From Luteimonas abyssi (GTDB taxonomy: Bacteria; Pseudomonadota; Gammaproteobacteria; Xanthomonadales; Xanthomonadaceae): 64,000 nt of DNA. The position numbers and the translations under genes are program-made. This document shows positions 36,309 to 45,735 of the stretch, piece by piece. The notes below the pieces were generated by a model. The model was given only the letters and a program-made list of their open reading frames with translations, was not told the origin of the DNA and searched no databases. Where the stretch lies: positions 225,023 to 289,022 of the forward strand of contig NZ_KQ759763.1 of assembly GCF_001482195.1 (NCBI RefSeq). The letters run 5' to 3'. Numbering within the stretch: the first letter of the stretch is position 1; each line of letters begins with the position of its first letter.

Positions 36309-37394
36309 TCAGTGGCGTCGGATGTCGTGGACAGCGGCGTCCGGTGCGGCGCCCGCCGCACGCCGCGCATCGGCGCGGTCGTCGGGGTCGGCATCGAGTC
36401 CCGCCTCGGCGTCATTCTCGCCGGGCTCGAGCGCCAACTCCACCAGGATCGGGAAATGGTCGGAGCCGATGTCGGGCAGACGCTTCACGGCGACGAGGGT
36501 GAAGTGGCGGCTGTGGAACAGGTGGTCGAGCGGCCAGCGCAGCCCGGGCCATTTCGCATGGAAGGTGTTGTACATGCCGCGGCCGATGCGCGGGTCGAGC
36601 AGACCGCTGATCTTGCGGAACAGCCGGGTCGTGCGCGACCAGGCGACGTCGTTGAGGTCGCCGGCGACGATGGTGGGCAGCCGGCTGGCGGCCGCGGCGC
36701 GGCCGACCACGACGAGTTCGGCATCGCGTTCGTGCGAGCCGTCGGATTCGGTCGGGCTGGGCGGGCGCGGATGCAGGCAGTGCAGGGCGACGTCATGTGC
36801 GCCGTCGAGTCGCAGGCGCACGTGCATCGAGGGAATGTCGTCCTCGACCAGATGCTTCACCTCGGCGTCGTGCAGCGGAGTGCGCGCATACAGGTGCATG
36901 CCGTAGAGATTGTCCAGCGGTTGCCGCAACGCATGGGGAAACAGATCGCCGAGGGTGTCGAGGCGCGCTTCCCACCAGGCGTCGGTCTCCACCGCGATCA
37001 GCACGTCCGGGCGGATGCGCCGCACCAGGTCGAGCAGCGGCTGCGCATCGCGGTTGGTCATCAACACGTTGACCGCCATGATCCGCAGCCGTGGCGCATC
37101 GGCGTGCGCGCTGGCGGCGACCTCGGTCGGATGCAGGCGGGTGTAGGGCAGGATCCACCACGCCTGGTACAGCATGCAGGCGGCATTGGCGGAAATCACC
37201 GAGACGTCGGTGACGTCGTGCATCGGATGCAGGAAGCACTGGGCCAGCAGCACGCCCGCCGACAGCAGCAGCAACTGCAGGCGCGGGAAATCGAAGATGC
37301 GGATCCACCAGGCGCCGCTGCGCGACAGGGGCAACAGGGTGGCGGCGACGAGCGCGAGGGTGAGTGCGGCGAAGAGGCCGGTGACCAAGTGCAT
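36309..37394 (-). CDS. Membrane-anchored endonuclease/exonuclease/phosphatase-family protein
   Basis: 361-residue protein. Three hydrophobic segments (residues ~1-80) are followed by the EEP catalytic core: MAVNVLM, the metal-binding Glu in VETDAW, AGDLNDVAWS and SDHFP. Such proteins often hydrolyse phosphoinositides, sphingomyelin or nucleic acid; the membrane segments point to a surface-facing or periplasmic domain. The tail (DPDDRADARRAAG...) is Ala/Asp/Arg-rich. The start is the ATG at 37394. First gene of a two-gene unit with the EF-hand gene. Confidence 0.83.
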   Translation of the reverse strand: MHLVTGLFAALTLALVAATLLPLSRSGAWWIRIFDFPRLQLLLLSAGVLLAQCFLHPMHDVTDVSVISANAACMLYQAWWILPYTRLHPTEVAASAHADAPRLRIMAVNVLMTNRDAQPLLDLVRRIRPDVLIAVETDAWWEARLDTLGDLFPHALRQPLDNLYGMHLYARTPLHDAEVKHLVEDDIPSMHVRLRLDGAHDVALHCLHPRPPSPTESDGSHERDAELVVVGRAAAASRLPTIVAGDLNDVAWSRTTRLFRKISGLLDPRIGRGMYNTFHAKWPGLRWPLDHLFHSRHFTLVAVKRLPDIGSDHFPILVELALEPGENDAEAGLDADPDDRADARRAAGAAPDAAVHDIRRH

Positions 37395-37503
37395 GCATCC
37401 GGGAGCGGGGCCCGGATTCTAGGAGGCGCCGTGTCAACGTCCGCTCAGTGGGGCGACGCGCCGGCCGCCGACGCCGGGAAGAGGCGTCGGCGGCCGCGCG
37501 GGG

Positions 37504-39768
37504 TCACCAGCGGGCCAGGATGCTCAGCCCGGTGTAGTCCACCTTGCCCTGCACGCGGACGTACCAGGTGCCGGTCCGCGGTTCAGTGATGCGGATCGTC
37601 TCGTTGTTGCCGGGGCGGTCCGAGGCCGCGTCGTGGCTGTCGTCGGTCGGCGGCGCGCCGTGGCGGAGCTGCAGGCGCACGTCGCCGCGACCGCCGTAGG
37701 TCAGTACCGACAGGCTGGGGGTGTCCTGGGCCACGTCGATGGTGAACAGGCGCTCGCTGCCGGCGGCGCCGTCCAGGCCGTCGACCGGGACACGGTTGGC
37801 CAGCGGCCGCGTGGGCGTGCCGCCGCCATCGTCGTCCACGGCGAACAGATGCAGGCCGGAGCGTGCGCCGATCGCGGCCAGGCGGCCGTCGTCGAGCCGG
37901 GTCAGCCGACGGACCGGGTCGCCACCGAGCGAGGCCGGTGCTCCGACGGGCCGCGGCGCGGTCGGATCGCTGACGTCGAATTGCTGGACGCCGTCGTCGT
38001 GGCCGTACCAGGCGTGGTCCAGGTGCTGGACCACCGCGACGTCGTTGTTGAATCGCGCCAGGTCGTGACGTCCGACCAGGCCGGGCGCTGCGGGATCGGC
38101 GATGTCGATCACCTGCAGGCCGTTGCTGCAGGCCAGATAGAGCAGGTCCACGTCGTGGTCGATGCTCAGGTCGACGGCATTCGCGCAGTCCTCGCCCAGG
38201 AACGCCAACGGCGCGGGCGCGGCCGGCTCGGCCAGGCTCCAGACCTGGAGCCCGGAGGCCTCGCCACCGGCCGGCGTGCCGGCCAGATAGGCGTGGCCGT
38301 CGTGCACGGCGAGCCGATAGGGGCGCCCGCCGAGCGCGGCCTGCCAGACGACCTGCGGATTGGCCGCGTCGGCGATGTCCACCACGGCGAACAGCGGGCC
38401 GTTGGTGTTCTTGGCGACGTAGGCCAGAGTGCCTTCGATCGTGACGACGCTGGCGAACGGGAATTCGAGCCGGCCGATTTCGCGCGGCGTCTCGCCGGCA
38501 AGATCGACGGCGATCAGCCCATAGCCCCACGAGGCCAGCCAGGCCGTGTCGCCATCGACGTGCATCTGTTCGAACGCGCGCGCTTCCAGGCTCTCCGGCA
38601 GTTCCGCTTCGAACCGCGCGATCGGGGCCAGGGTGTCGGGATCGTTGAGGGTGAGGCCGTAGTCGGCCTGCAGCACCACCAGACGGCCGTCGTGTTCGGC
38701 CACATCGGCGGGCCGCACGCCGGGCAGCCACGGCGCCGTGCCCGGACGGGGCGCCTCCGGCTGCGAGGTGTCCACGAACTGCAAGCGGTCGAGCGACGTG
38801 GGAATCAGCAGGCCGTGCCGACCCAGGCCGACATGGCCCATCGCGCCCAGCATGCGCAGGTCCAGATGTCCCACCGAGGCCGGTGCCGCCGGATCGGCGA
38901 TCGACCAGATGTCCATGCCCTCCCGGTAACCGAAGGTGTAGACGTGGTTTGCCCCGGCACGGGCGCCGTTGGTCGCGGGCGGGATGGCGGTATCGCCCAG
39001 CGGCAGCAACTGGGTCGGGTCGGCGACGTCGTAGACGGTCAGCCGGTTGCCTACGCCGATGACGCGGTCGCCGTCGGGAATCATGGTGAAGTTGTCGGTG
39101 CCGTTGAGCGCGTAGCTGGCGACCTCGAACGGTGCGGTCGGCGCCGACACATCGTAGATCCGCAGTTCGGTGCGGAAATCGAAACCGCGTCCGACCGTGG
39201 TGATCCGGTCGCCCTGCGCCACGATGCTGCGGTACTGGTTGCTGGTCGGCAGCCCCGTGGCGGTGAAGCGCGGGGCCTCGGGGTCGGCCAGATCGCCGAT
39301 CAGCACGCCTTCGCCGTCGTCGAACAGATACAGCAGGCCGTTGGCTTCGACGAGCCCGTTGGCGAACAGGAACTCGGCATCGGCATAGGGATCGTCGGCG
39401 ACCAGCGCCGGCGCTTCCGGGTCCTGGAGCGACCAGACCGCCACGCCCGCCTGGCCGGTGTAGCTGCGCCAGGCGCCGTAGAGGTAATCGCCGACCTGCG
39501 CGAGCCCGGCCAGGGTGCCGCCGGCGGGGGCGGCGGTGGCGAGCTGGCGCGGGGCGTCGGGATCGGCGTAATCCCACGCCGACACCGTGCGGCCGGAGGG
39601 CAGATAGAGATAGCGGCCGTCGAAGACGGCCTCGGCCTCGATCTCGCCGCCGCGAACCTGCTCGAGGACCAGGGGGGAGTCCTGGGCGGCGGTGGCCGCG
39701 ACGGGAACGGTGGCCAGGACGGTCAGCAGGGCGAGCGGCAACAGGGCCTTGGAAAACGTCGGATGCAA
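37504..39768 (-). CDS. LVIVD-repeat secreted protein with PPC-like C-terminus (TTG start)
   Basis: 754-residue exported protein. A signal peptide (LHPTFSKALLPLALLTVLAT...) leads to many repeats of the pattern I.D..DPAAP...G, typical of LVIVD-type beta-propellers (for example VQQFDVSDPTAPRPVG, LQVIDIADPAAPGLVG). The last ~80 residues (LFTIDVAQDTPSLSVLTYGG, TGTWYVRVQG) match pre-peptidase C-terminal domains. No catalytic motif is evident; such proteins may bind surfaces or partners. I take TTG at 39768 as start because AGGAG lies 7 nt upstream and the signal peptide begins there; the ATG further upstream would add an unlikely head. Confidence 0.8.
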   Translation of the reverse strand: MHPTFSKALLPLALLTVLATVPVAATAAQDSPLVLEQVRGGEIEAEAVFDGRYLYLPSGRTVSAWDYADPDAPRQLATAAPAGGTLAGLAQVGDYLYGAWRSYTGQAGVAVWSLQDPEAPALVADDPYADAEFLFANGLVEANGLLYLFDDGEGVLIGDLADPEAPRFTATGLPTSNQYRSIVAQGDRITTVGRGFDFRTELRIYDVSAPTAPFEVASYALNGTDNFTMIPDGDRVIGVGNRLTVYDVADPTQLLPLGDTAIPPATNGARAGANHVYTFGYREGMDIWSIADPAAPASVGHLDLRMLGAMGHVGLGRHGLLIPTSLDRLQFVDTSQPEAPRPGTAPWLPGVRPADVAEHDGRLVVLQADYGLTLNDPDTLAPIARFEAELPESLEARAFEQMHVDGDTAWLASWGYGLIAVDLAGETPREIGRLEFPFASVVTIEGTLAYVAKNTNGPLFAVVDIADAANPQVVWQAALGGRPYRLAVHDGHAYLAGTPAGGEASGLQVWSLAEPAAPAPLAFLGEDCANAVDLSIDHDVDLLYLACSNGLQVIDIADPAAPGLVGRHDLARFNNDVAVVQHLDHAWYGHDDGVQQFDVSDPTAPRPVGAPASLGGDPVRRLTRLDDGRLAAIGARSGLHLFAVDDDGGGTPTRPLANRVPVDGLDGAAGSERLFTIDVAQDTPSLSVLTYGGRGDVRLQLRHGAPPTDDSHDAASDRPGNNETIRITEPRTGTWYVRVQGKVDYTGLSILARW

Positions 39769-40068
39769 GGGGGGCTCCTCGGGGGCGTGCGGCGGGCTTG
39801 CCGCGTCGTCGCCCGAGGGTTCCACGGCGGCGGTGCCGGACACGCTCCAACGCCATTCCAATCACATGACATCGCGTCGTCGTCGCTCCAATCTGTGCCC
39901 CCGGTCACGCCGCAGCCGTCCCCGGCGGCCGCCTGGCCGGGCGACCGCGACGCGAGCCGGGAGACGCCACCCACCACGCGACGACGGGCGGGGGTGGCCA
40001 TCCGCTGCCTGCATCCGGGACCACGATCGCGGCGAGCACCGGCTATCCGGGCGGCCAGTCCCGCACGG
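39769..40068. other. Gap between LVIVD protein and oligopeptidase A
   Basis: 300 bp with no protein-like frame. It carries the leader and ribosome site of the LVIVD gene and the 3' end of the oligopeptidase transcript. No clear terminator seen. Confidence 0.4.
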
Positions 40069-42096
40069 CTAGGCCGCCATGCCGCTGTGGCGCAGCAGCG
40101 CGTCGATCTCCGGGTCGCGGCCGCGGAAGGCGCGGAAGTTCTCCAGTGCCGGCCGGCTGCCGCCACGCGACAGGATCTCGCCGCGGAACCGGGCACCGGT
40201 CGCGCCGAGCGCGTCGGGCTGCTCCTCGAACGCGGCATAGGCATCGGCGCTGAGCACCTCGGCCCACTTGTAGCTGTAGTAGCCGGCCGCGTAGCCGCCC
40301 GCGAAGATGTGCGAGAACTGGTTCGGGAAGCGATGCCAGGCCGGTGGCCGGTTCACCGCGACCTCGTCGCGGATGCGCTCGATCACCGCCATGATGCCGT
40401 CGGCCGGCGGCTCGGCCGCGGCATGCACGGTCATGTCGAACAGGCCGAACTCCAACTGGCGCACGGTCTGCATGCCGCTCTGGAAGTTGCGCGCCTCGCG
40501 CATGCGCTCGAACAGGGCGTGCGGCAGCGGTGCGCCGGTGTCGACGTGGGCGGTCATGGCCTCCACGCGATCCCATTCCCAGCAGAAGTTCTCCATGAAC
40601 TGACTGGGCAGCTCCACCGCGTCCCACTCGACGCCGTTGATGCCGGCCACCGACAACTCCCCGATCTCGGTCAGCAACTGGTGCAGGCCGTGTCCCATCT
40701 CGTGGAACAGGGTGGTGACTTCGGTGTGGGTGAAGGTCGCCGGCCGGCCGTCCACGCCGCGGCCGAAGTTGCACACCAGATAGACGATCGGGGTCTGCAG
40801 CGTGCCGTCGCTGCGCTGGCGACGGTTGCGGCAGTCGTCCATCCACGCACCGCCACGCTTGCCTTCGCGGGCGTAGAGGTCGAGATAGAACTGCCCCACC
40901 AGCCGCCCGTCGGCATCGACGAGGCGGTAGAAGCGAACGTCCTCGTGCCAGACCGGCGCGGTGTCGGGCAGCACGCGCAGGCCGTAGAGATCGTGGATCA
41001 CGTCGAACAGGCCGGCCAGCACCTTCGGTTCGGTGAAGTAGGCCTTGACCTCCTGTTCGGAGTACGCATAACGCGCCTGGCGCAGTTTCTGCGAAGCCCA
41101 GGCCAGGTCCCAGGGTTCGAGCGAGTCGAGGCCGAGTTCGTCTCGGGCGAAGGTTTCGAGTTCGCCGCGGTCGCGCCGCGCGTGCGGCACGGCGCGCGCG
41201 GCGAGATCGCGCAGGAACGCCAGCACCTCGTCGGGGGTCGCGGCCATCTTGGTCGCCAGCGACAACTCGGCGAAGCTGGCGAAGCCGAGCAGCCGGGCCT
41301 GCTCGGCGCGAAGGGCGAGGATCTGTTCGATCAGCGGTCCGTTGTCGCGCTCGGCCGGGCCGGTCTCGGAGGCGAGCACGCCGTAGGCGCGGTAGAGGCG
41401 CTCGCGCAGGCCGCGGTCGTCGGCATAGGTCTGCACCGGCAGATAGCAGGGCATCTGCAGGGTCAGCCGCCAGCCGTCCACGCCGGCCTTCTGTGCGGAC
41501 GCACGGCACTGCGCGACGACATCGGCGGGCAGTCCGGCCAGTTCGGCGGCATCTTCGGTCACGTAGGCCCAGGCGTCGGTGGCGTCGAGGACGTGCTCGG
41601 AGAAACGCGCACCGAGTTCGGCCAGGGTCTGCTGCACTTCCGCCAGGCGCGCCTGGTCGGCGGTGTCGAGTTCCGCGCCGCCGAGGCGGAAGTCGCGCAA
41701 TGCGTTGTCCACGGTGCGGCGTCGGGCGGCATCCCAGCCGGCCGCTTCCGGCGCTGCGGCCAGCGCCTTGAACTGGGCGTACAGGGCCGGATTCTGCTGC
41801 AGCGTGCTGTGGAACCGGCTGATCTTCGGCAGTGCGGCGTTGTAGGCGGCGCGCAGCTCCGGTGTGTTGACCGTGCTGTTGAGATGGCCGACCTGATTCC
41901 AGGCCCGGCCGAGACGCTCGGTGGCGTCGTCGAGCGGTTCGACGAAGCTGGCCCAGGTCACGGGCGACACGGTTTCCGCACGCTTCACCGCGGTGTCGGC
42001 CTCGGCGAGCAAGGCTTCGATGGCGGGCGCGATGTGGTCGGGACGGATCGCGTCGAAACGCGGCAGGGGCGGGGACTCGAGCAGGGGATTGGTCAT
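40069..42096 (-). CDS. prlC: Oligopeptidase A (M3 metallopeptidase)
   Basis: 675-residue cytoplasmic M3 peptidase that degrades short peptides, including cleaved signal peptides. The zinc motif HEMGH lies at residues 465-469, with the third ligand Glu495 in WDAVELPSQ. The opening MTNPLLESPPLPRFDAIRPD matches the start of E. coli PrlC, which decides between the Met at 42096 and an ATG three codons earlier; neither has a strong ribosome site. Single gene; the 65-residue ORF 160 nt upstream is on the same strand. Confidence 0.95.
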   Translation of the reverse strand: MTNPLLESPPLPRFDAIRPDHIAPAIEALLAEADTAVKRAETVSPVTWASFVEPLDDATERLGRAWNQVGHLNSTVNTPELRAAYNAALPKISRFHSTLQQNPALYAQFKALAAAPEAAGWDAARRRTVDNALRDFRLGGAELDTADQARLAEVQQTLAELGARFSEHVLDATDAWAYVTEDAAELAGLPADVVAQCRASAQKAGVDGWRLTLQMPCYLPVQTYADDRGLRERLYRAYGVLASETGPAERDNGPLIEQILALRAEQARLLGFASFAELSLATKMAATPDEVLAFLRDLAARAVPHARRDRGELETFARDELGLDSLEPWDLAWASQKLRQARYAYSEQEVKAYFTEPKVLAGLFDVIHDLYGLRVLPDTAPVWHEDVRFYRLVDADGRLVGQFYLDLYAREGKRGGAWMDDCRNRRQRSDGTLQTPIVYLVCNFGRGVDGRPATFTHTEVTTLFHEMGHGLHQLLTEIGELSVAGINGVEWDAVELPSQFMENFCWEWDRVEAMTAHVDTGAPLPHALFERMREARNFQSGMQTVRQLEFGLFDMTVHAAAEPPADGIMAVIERIRDEVAVNRPPAWHRFPNQFSHIFAGGYAAGYYSYKWAEVLSADAYAAFEEQPDALGATGARFRGEILSRGGSRPALENFRAFRGRDPEIDALLRHSGMAA

Positions 42097-42256
42097 GGCC
42101 GTCATCGTGGGGGCGACGCCGCCGCAAATCCAGCCGGCGTGCAGATCCCGCAGGCGACGGGACGGCCGAGGCAATGCATGCGTCTCGCCGGATGACGATC
42201 CGGCGCGCCGGCCGGGTCGGCGTCGGGGCCGGAGCGGTCCCGGTCGATGTACGGCC

Positions 42257-42454
42257 TCAGTTGCCCGCGAGGATGGAGACGATGCGGTTCTGCATCCAGG
42301 TGGTATCTTCCGCGGACAGGCCGGCCCTGGCGAGCGGGCTCGTCTCGCGAGAGAACGCGGCCCAGAAGTCGCTGTCGTGCGGATGTTGCAGGCGCATGGA
42401 AGGCAGGCGGTCGTGCAGACCGTCCAACCACTGATCGAGCTCGATACGGGTCAT
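42257..42454 (-). CDS. Small hypothetical protein (65 residues)
   Basis: 65-residue acidic-to-neutral protein, MTRIELDQWLDGLHDRLPSM..., with no signal or membrane segment. The ATG has GAGG six nt upstream and the codons look real: a Leu/Asp/Arg-rich helix followed by WAAFSRETSP and TTWMQNRIVSILAGN. Not recognised. It sits between the oligopeptidase gene (same strand, downstream) and the divergent radical SAM gene. Confidence 0.6.
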   Translation of the reverse strand: MTRIELDQWLDGLHDRLPSMRLQHPHDSDFWAAFSRETSPLARAGLSAEDTTWMQNRIVSILAGN

Positions 42455-42707
42455 GACAACCTCACGGTAGCGCCGACAGGGCCGGGGTGCGCCGAGCCGT
42501 CGCGAGAAAGAAAGTGGTCGCGTCGCGCGGGAGCCCGTCGTGGGAGGCGAACGGAGTCGGGCGCGACACGGACGCCTACCGTAAGCAGGAGGCCGGAAGC
42601 ACGGCGTGAAAGATCGACGCCGTTCGCGCGACGTATGCGCATTCATGTTCATGGGCCTGAACGTATTCGTCTCACCGATTGAGATTGCGGCACGCCATCG
42701 TGCATGC

Positions 42708-43952
42708 ATGCAGACGCTCGAGAAACTGGAAATCCTGGCCGACGCCGCCAAGTACGATGCCTCGTGCGCGTCGAGCGGCGCGTCGAAGCGGCATTCGTTG
42801 GGCACGGGCGGGATCGGCAGCACCGAAGGCATGGGTATCTGCCATTCGTATACGCCGGACGGGCGTTGCGTGTCGCTGCTGAAAATCCTGCTGACCAATT
42901 TCTGCATTTACGACTGCGTCTACTGCGTCAATCGGGTCAGCAGCAATGTACGGCGCGCGCGGTTCACCACCGACGAGGTGGTGCGGCTCACACTGGATTT
43001 CTACAAGCGCAATTACATCGAGGGCCTGTTCCTCTCCAGCGGGATCATCCGCAACGGCGATTACACGATGGAGCAACTGGTCGAGGTCGCGCGCAGTCTG
43101 CGCGAGGATCATCGCTTCGCCGGCTACATCCATCTCAAGACCATTCCGGAAGCCGCACCGGAGCTGCTCGCCGCCGCCGGCCGGTACGCGGATCGCCTGA
43201 GCATCAACGTGGAGCTGCCCACCGAGCAGGGCCTGGCCGAACTCGCGCCGGAGAAGACGCTGCCCGGTATCCGTGCGGCCATGGGCGAGTTGCGCTGGCG
43301 GATCGAGGAAAACCAGGAGCAGCGGCGCGCGGAACCCGTGCGCAAGGCCAAGCCGCCGCGCTTCGCGCCGGCGGGGCAGAGCACGCAGATGATCGTGGGT
43401 GCCGACGGGGCGAACGACCGCAGCATCCTGACCGCGAGCGACAATCTTTACGGCAACTATCGCCTGCGGCGGGTGTACTACTCCGCGTTCTCGCCAATCC
43501 CCGATGCCTCCATCCGACTGCCGACCAAGGCGCCACCGCTGGTGCGCGAGCACCGGCTCTATCAGGCCGACTGGCTGCTGCGCTTCTACGGCTTCGGCGT
43601 GGACGACATCGCGCCGCCGGATGCCGGCGGCATGCTCGATCTCGACATCGACCCCAAGCTGGCCTGGGCGCTGCGGCATCCTGAGCGATTTCCGGTGGAT
43701 CTCAACCGCGCGCCGCGCGAGATGCTGTTGCGGGTGCCGGGGCTGGGCGGACGCAATGTCGCGCGGATTCTCGCCTCGCGCCGGCTCGGCGCGTTGCGGG
43801 TGGACGACCTGGTGCGGTTGCGGGTGCCGTTGAAGAAGACCCTGCCGTTCGTGCAGTTGCCCGATCACCATCCGCGCGCCCGCCTCGACGACCCCGCACG
43901 TCTGCGTGCGCAGCTGGCACCGCCACCGCGGCAGGCGGACCTGTTCGCGTGA
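42708..43952 (+). CDS. Putative DNA modification/repair radical SAM protein
   Basis: 414-residue radical SAM protein. The iron-sulfur motif CIYDCVYC supplies Cys66, Cys70 and Cys73. The opening MQTLEKLEILADAAKYDASC and SSGASKRHS are characteristic of a family annotated as putative DNA modification/repair radical SAM protein. A C-terminal helix-hairpin-helix (FPVDLNRAPREMLLRVPGLG) points to nucleic acid binding. It is followed 118 nt later by a DUF4130-UdgX gene, its usual partner. The start is set by family similarity because no ribosome site is visible. Confidence 0.88.
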   Translation: MQTLEKLEILADAAKYDASCASSGASKRHSLGTGGIGSTEGMGICHSYTPDGRCVSLLKILLTNFCIYDCVYCVNRVSSNVRRARFTTDEVVRLTLDFYKRNYIEGLFLSSGIIRNGDYTMEQLVEVARSLREDHRFAGYIHLKTIPEAAPELLAAAGRYADRLSINVELPTEQGLAELAPEKTLPGIRAAMGELRWRIEENQEQRRAEPVRKAKPPRFAPAGQSTQMIVGADGANDRSILTASDNLYGNYRLRRVYYSAFSPIPDASIRLPTKAPPLVREHRLYQADWLLRFYGFGVDDIAPPDAGGMLDLDIDPKLAWALRHPERFPVDLNRAPREMLLRVPGLGGRNVARILASRRLGALRVDDLVRLRVPLKKTLPFVQLPDHHPRARLDDPARLRAQLAPPPRQADLFA

Positions 43953-44070
43953 GCCGGTCCGTCATGCGCCGCCTCGCGCCCCACTTCGTACCAGCGCCCG
44001 CGAGGCATGTCTGCATGCGCGTGCCGTCCTGGGCGCGCCGACGCGAGTGCGGGCGCATGAGGGCGCCCGG

Positions 44071-45525
44071 GTGAGCGTGGCTGGGGACCTGTTCGCCACC
44101 GGCGCCGACGCGGGCGTGCACGCCCGCGTCGATCCGCCGTGGGACGGCGAGGCCTGGCGCATGCAGGCGCGGCAGGCGTGGTGCGCCGGCATCGCGCCGG
44201 AGCGGTTGATCTGGGACGGCGACACCCAGGCCCCGCTGGCCGCGGCCACCGCGCTGGACGCGCTGCCGCCGCGGCGCCCGCCGCCCCAGGTGGATGCGGC
44301 CTTCCCCGCACTGGCCGCCGCGGTCGCCTGCCACACCGACCCGCAACGCTTCGCGCTGCTGTACAGGCTGCTGTGGCGCATGGCCTCGGGCGAGCCGCGC
44401 CTGCTCGCGCGCGCCAGCGATCCCGACGTGCACCGGCTGCGCCTGCTGGAACGCGCGATCCGCCGCGACAGCCACAAGGCCAAGGCGTTCGTGCGCTTCC
44501 GCGAGGTGCCGGGCCGGCCGGATCACTTCATCGCCTGGTTCGAGCCGAGCCATCGCATCGTCGACCGCATCGCGCCGTTCTTCGCGCGCCGTTTCGCCGG
44601 CATGCGCTGGGCCATCCTCACCCCCTACCGCAGCGTGGCCTGGGACGGCGAGGCGCTCGGGTTCGGCCCCGGCGGCCACCGCGCCGACGCGCCGGCCGAG
44701 GATGCGCAGGAAGCGTTGTGGCAGGCGTACTACGCCAACATCTTCAACCCGGCGCGGTTGAACCCGACCATGATGCGCTCGGAGATGCCGCAGAAGTACT
44801 GGAAGGGTCTGCCCGAGGCCGCCCTGTTGCCGACGCTGTTGCGGGAGGCAGGCCCGCGCGTGCGCACGATGGCCGAACGCGCGCCGGAGCCGCCGCGGCG
44901 GCGGATTCCCGCACCCGCGCCCGAGGCCCCGGTCGAGGTGCAGGGCCTGGAGGCCGTGCGCGTGGCCGCGGCCGCCTGTCGGCGCTGCCCATTGTGGGAG
45001 CCGGCGACGCGGACCGTGTTCGGCGAAGGGCCGGCCGATGCCCGCGTGGTGATCGTCGGCGAGCAGCCGGGCGATGCCGAGGATCTCAGCGGCCGGCCCT
45101 TCGTCGGTCCGGCGGGGCAGTTGCTGGATCGCGCGCTGGGCGAGCTGGGCATCGACCGCTCGCACCTGTGGCTGACCAACGCGGTCAAGCATTTCCGTTT
45201 CGAGCCGCGTGGCAAGCGGCGACTGCATCGCAATCCCGAGGCCGGCCACATACGCGCATGCCGCCCGTGGCTGCAGCAGGAACTGGCTGCGCTGCGGCCG
45301 GACGTGGTGGTGTGCCTGGGCGCCACCGCCGCGCAGGCGGTCTTCGGCAGCGGGTTCCGTCTGATGGCCGGACGCGGTCGCTGGCATGCGCTGGCCGATG
45401 CGCGTGCCCTGGCCACGGTGCATCCGGCGTGGGTGTTGCGACAGCGCGATCCGGCGACGCGGGACGCTGCATATGCCGGGTTCGTCGAGGATTTGCGGCT
45501 GCTGCGCGAGGCGATGCCCGGCTGA
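44071..45525 (+). CDS. DUF4130-UdgX fusion (uracil-DNA glycosylase-like)
   Basis: 484-residue two-domain protein. Residues ~60-240 match DUF4130 (AFVRFREV, HFIAWFEPSHRIVDRIAPFF, AILTPYRSVAWDGE). Residues ~290-484 are a family-4-like uracil-DNA glycosylase with CRRCPLW and GEQPGDAED-PFVGPAGQLL. The loop KRRLH at 382-386 marks the UdgX subtype, in which the histidine (here His386) is known to form a covalent bond with the abasic DNA product. Start is a GTG at 44071 after GAGGG; a second GTG two codons on is possible. Paired with the radical SAM gene. Confidence 0.88.
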   Translation: MSVAGDLFATGADAGVHARVDPPWDGEAWRMQARQAWCAGIAPERLIWDGDTQAPLAAATALDALPPRRPPPQVDAAFPALAAAVACHTDPQRFALLYRLLWRMASGEPRLLARASDPDVHRLRLLERAIRRDSHKAKAFVRFREVPGRPDHFIAWFEPSHRIVDRIAPFFARRFAGMRWAILTPYRSVAWDGEALGFGPGGHRADAPAEDAQEALWQAYYANIFNPARLNPTMMRSEMPQKYWKGLPEAALLPTLLREAGPRVRTMAERAPEPPRRRIPAPAPEAPVEVQGLEAVRVAAAACRRCPLWEPATRTVFGEGPADARVVIVGEQPGDAEDLSGRPFVGPAGQLLDRALGELGIDRSHLWLTNAVKHFRFEPRGKRRLHRNPEAGHIRACRPWLQQELAALRPDVVVCLGATAAQAVFGSGFRLMAGRGRWHALADARALATVHPAWVLRQRDPATRDAAYAGFVEDLRLLREAMPG

Positions 45526-45735
45526 CGGTGCGTGCCGCTGAAGCGCAGGCGGCGCGGTATCGACGCGCCGGATGGAGCACTGCGCGTGCGGACGGATGGG
45601 CCGCTGACCGACCCCTGACGCGCTGCCGGACACCGCGAGCGTGTCCATCGCCGGCCGCTTCGCGGATCAACATCGCGGCAGGGGCGCGGTATCGTGACGG
45701 GCAGCCGCGGCGGTGCCCGTGGAGCGGTGTCCGCG

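Noticed and set aside
37633..42195. Open frame of 1520 codons on the plus strand opposite the LVIVD and oligopeptidase genes
   Set aside because: It is the shadow of two strongly supported minus-strand genes. Composition is Gly/Arg/Val-rich without any motif, as expected for GC-rich antisense frames.
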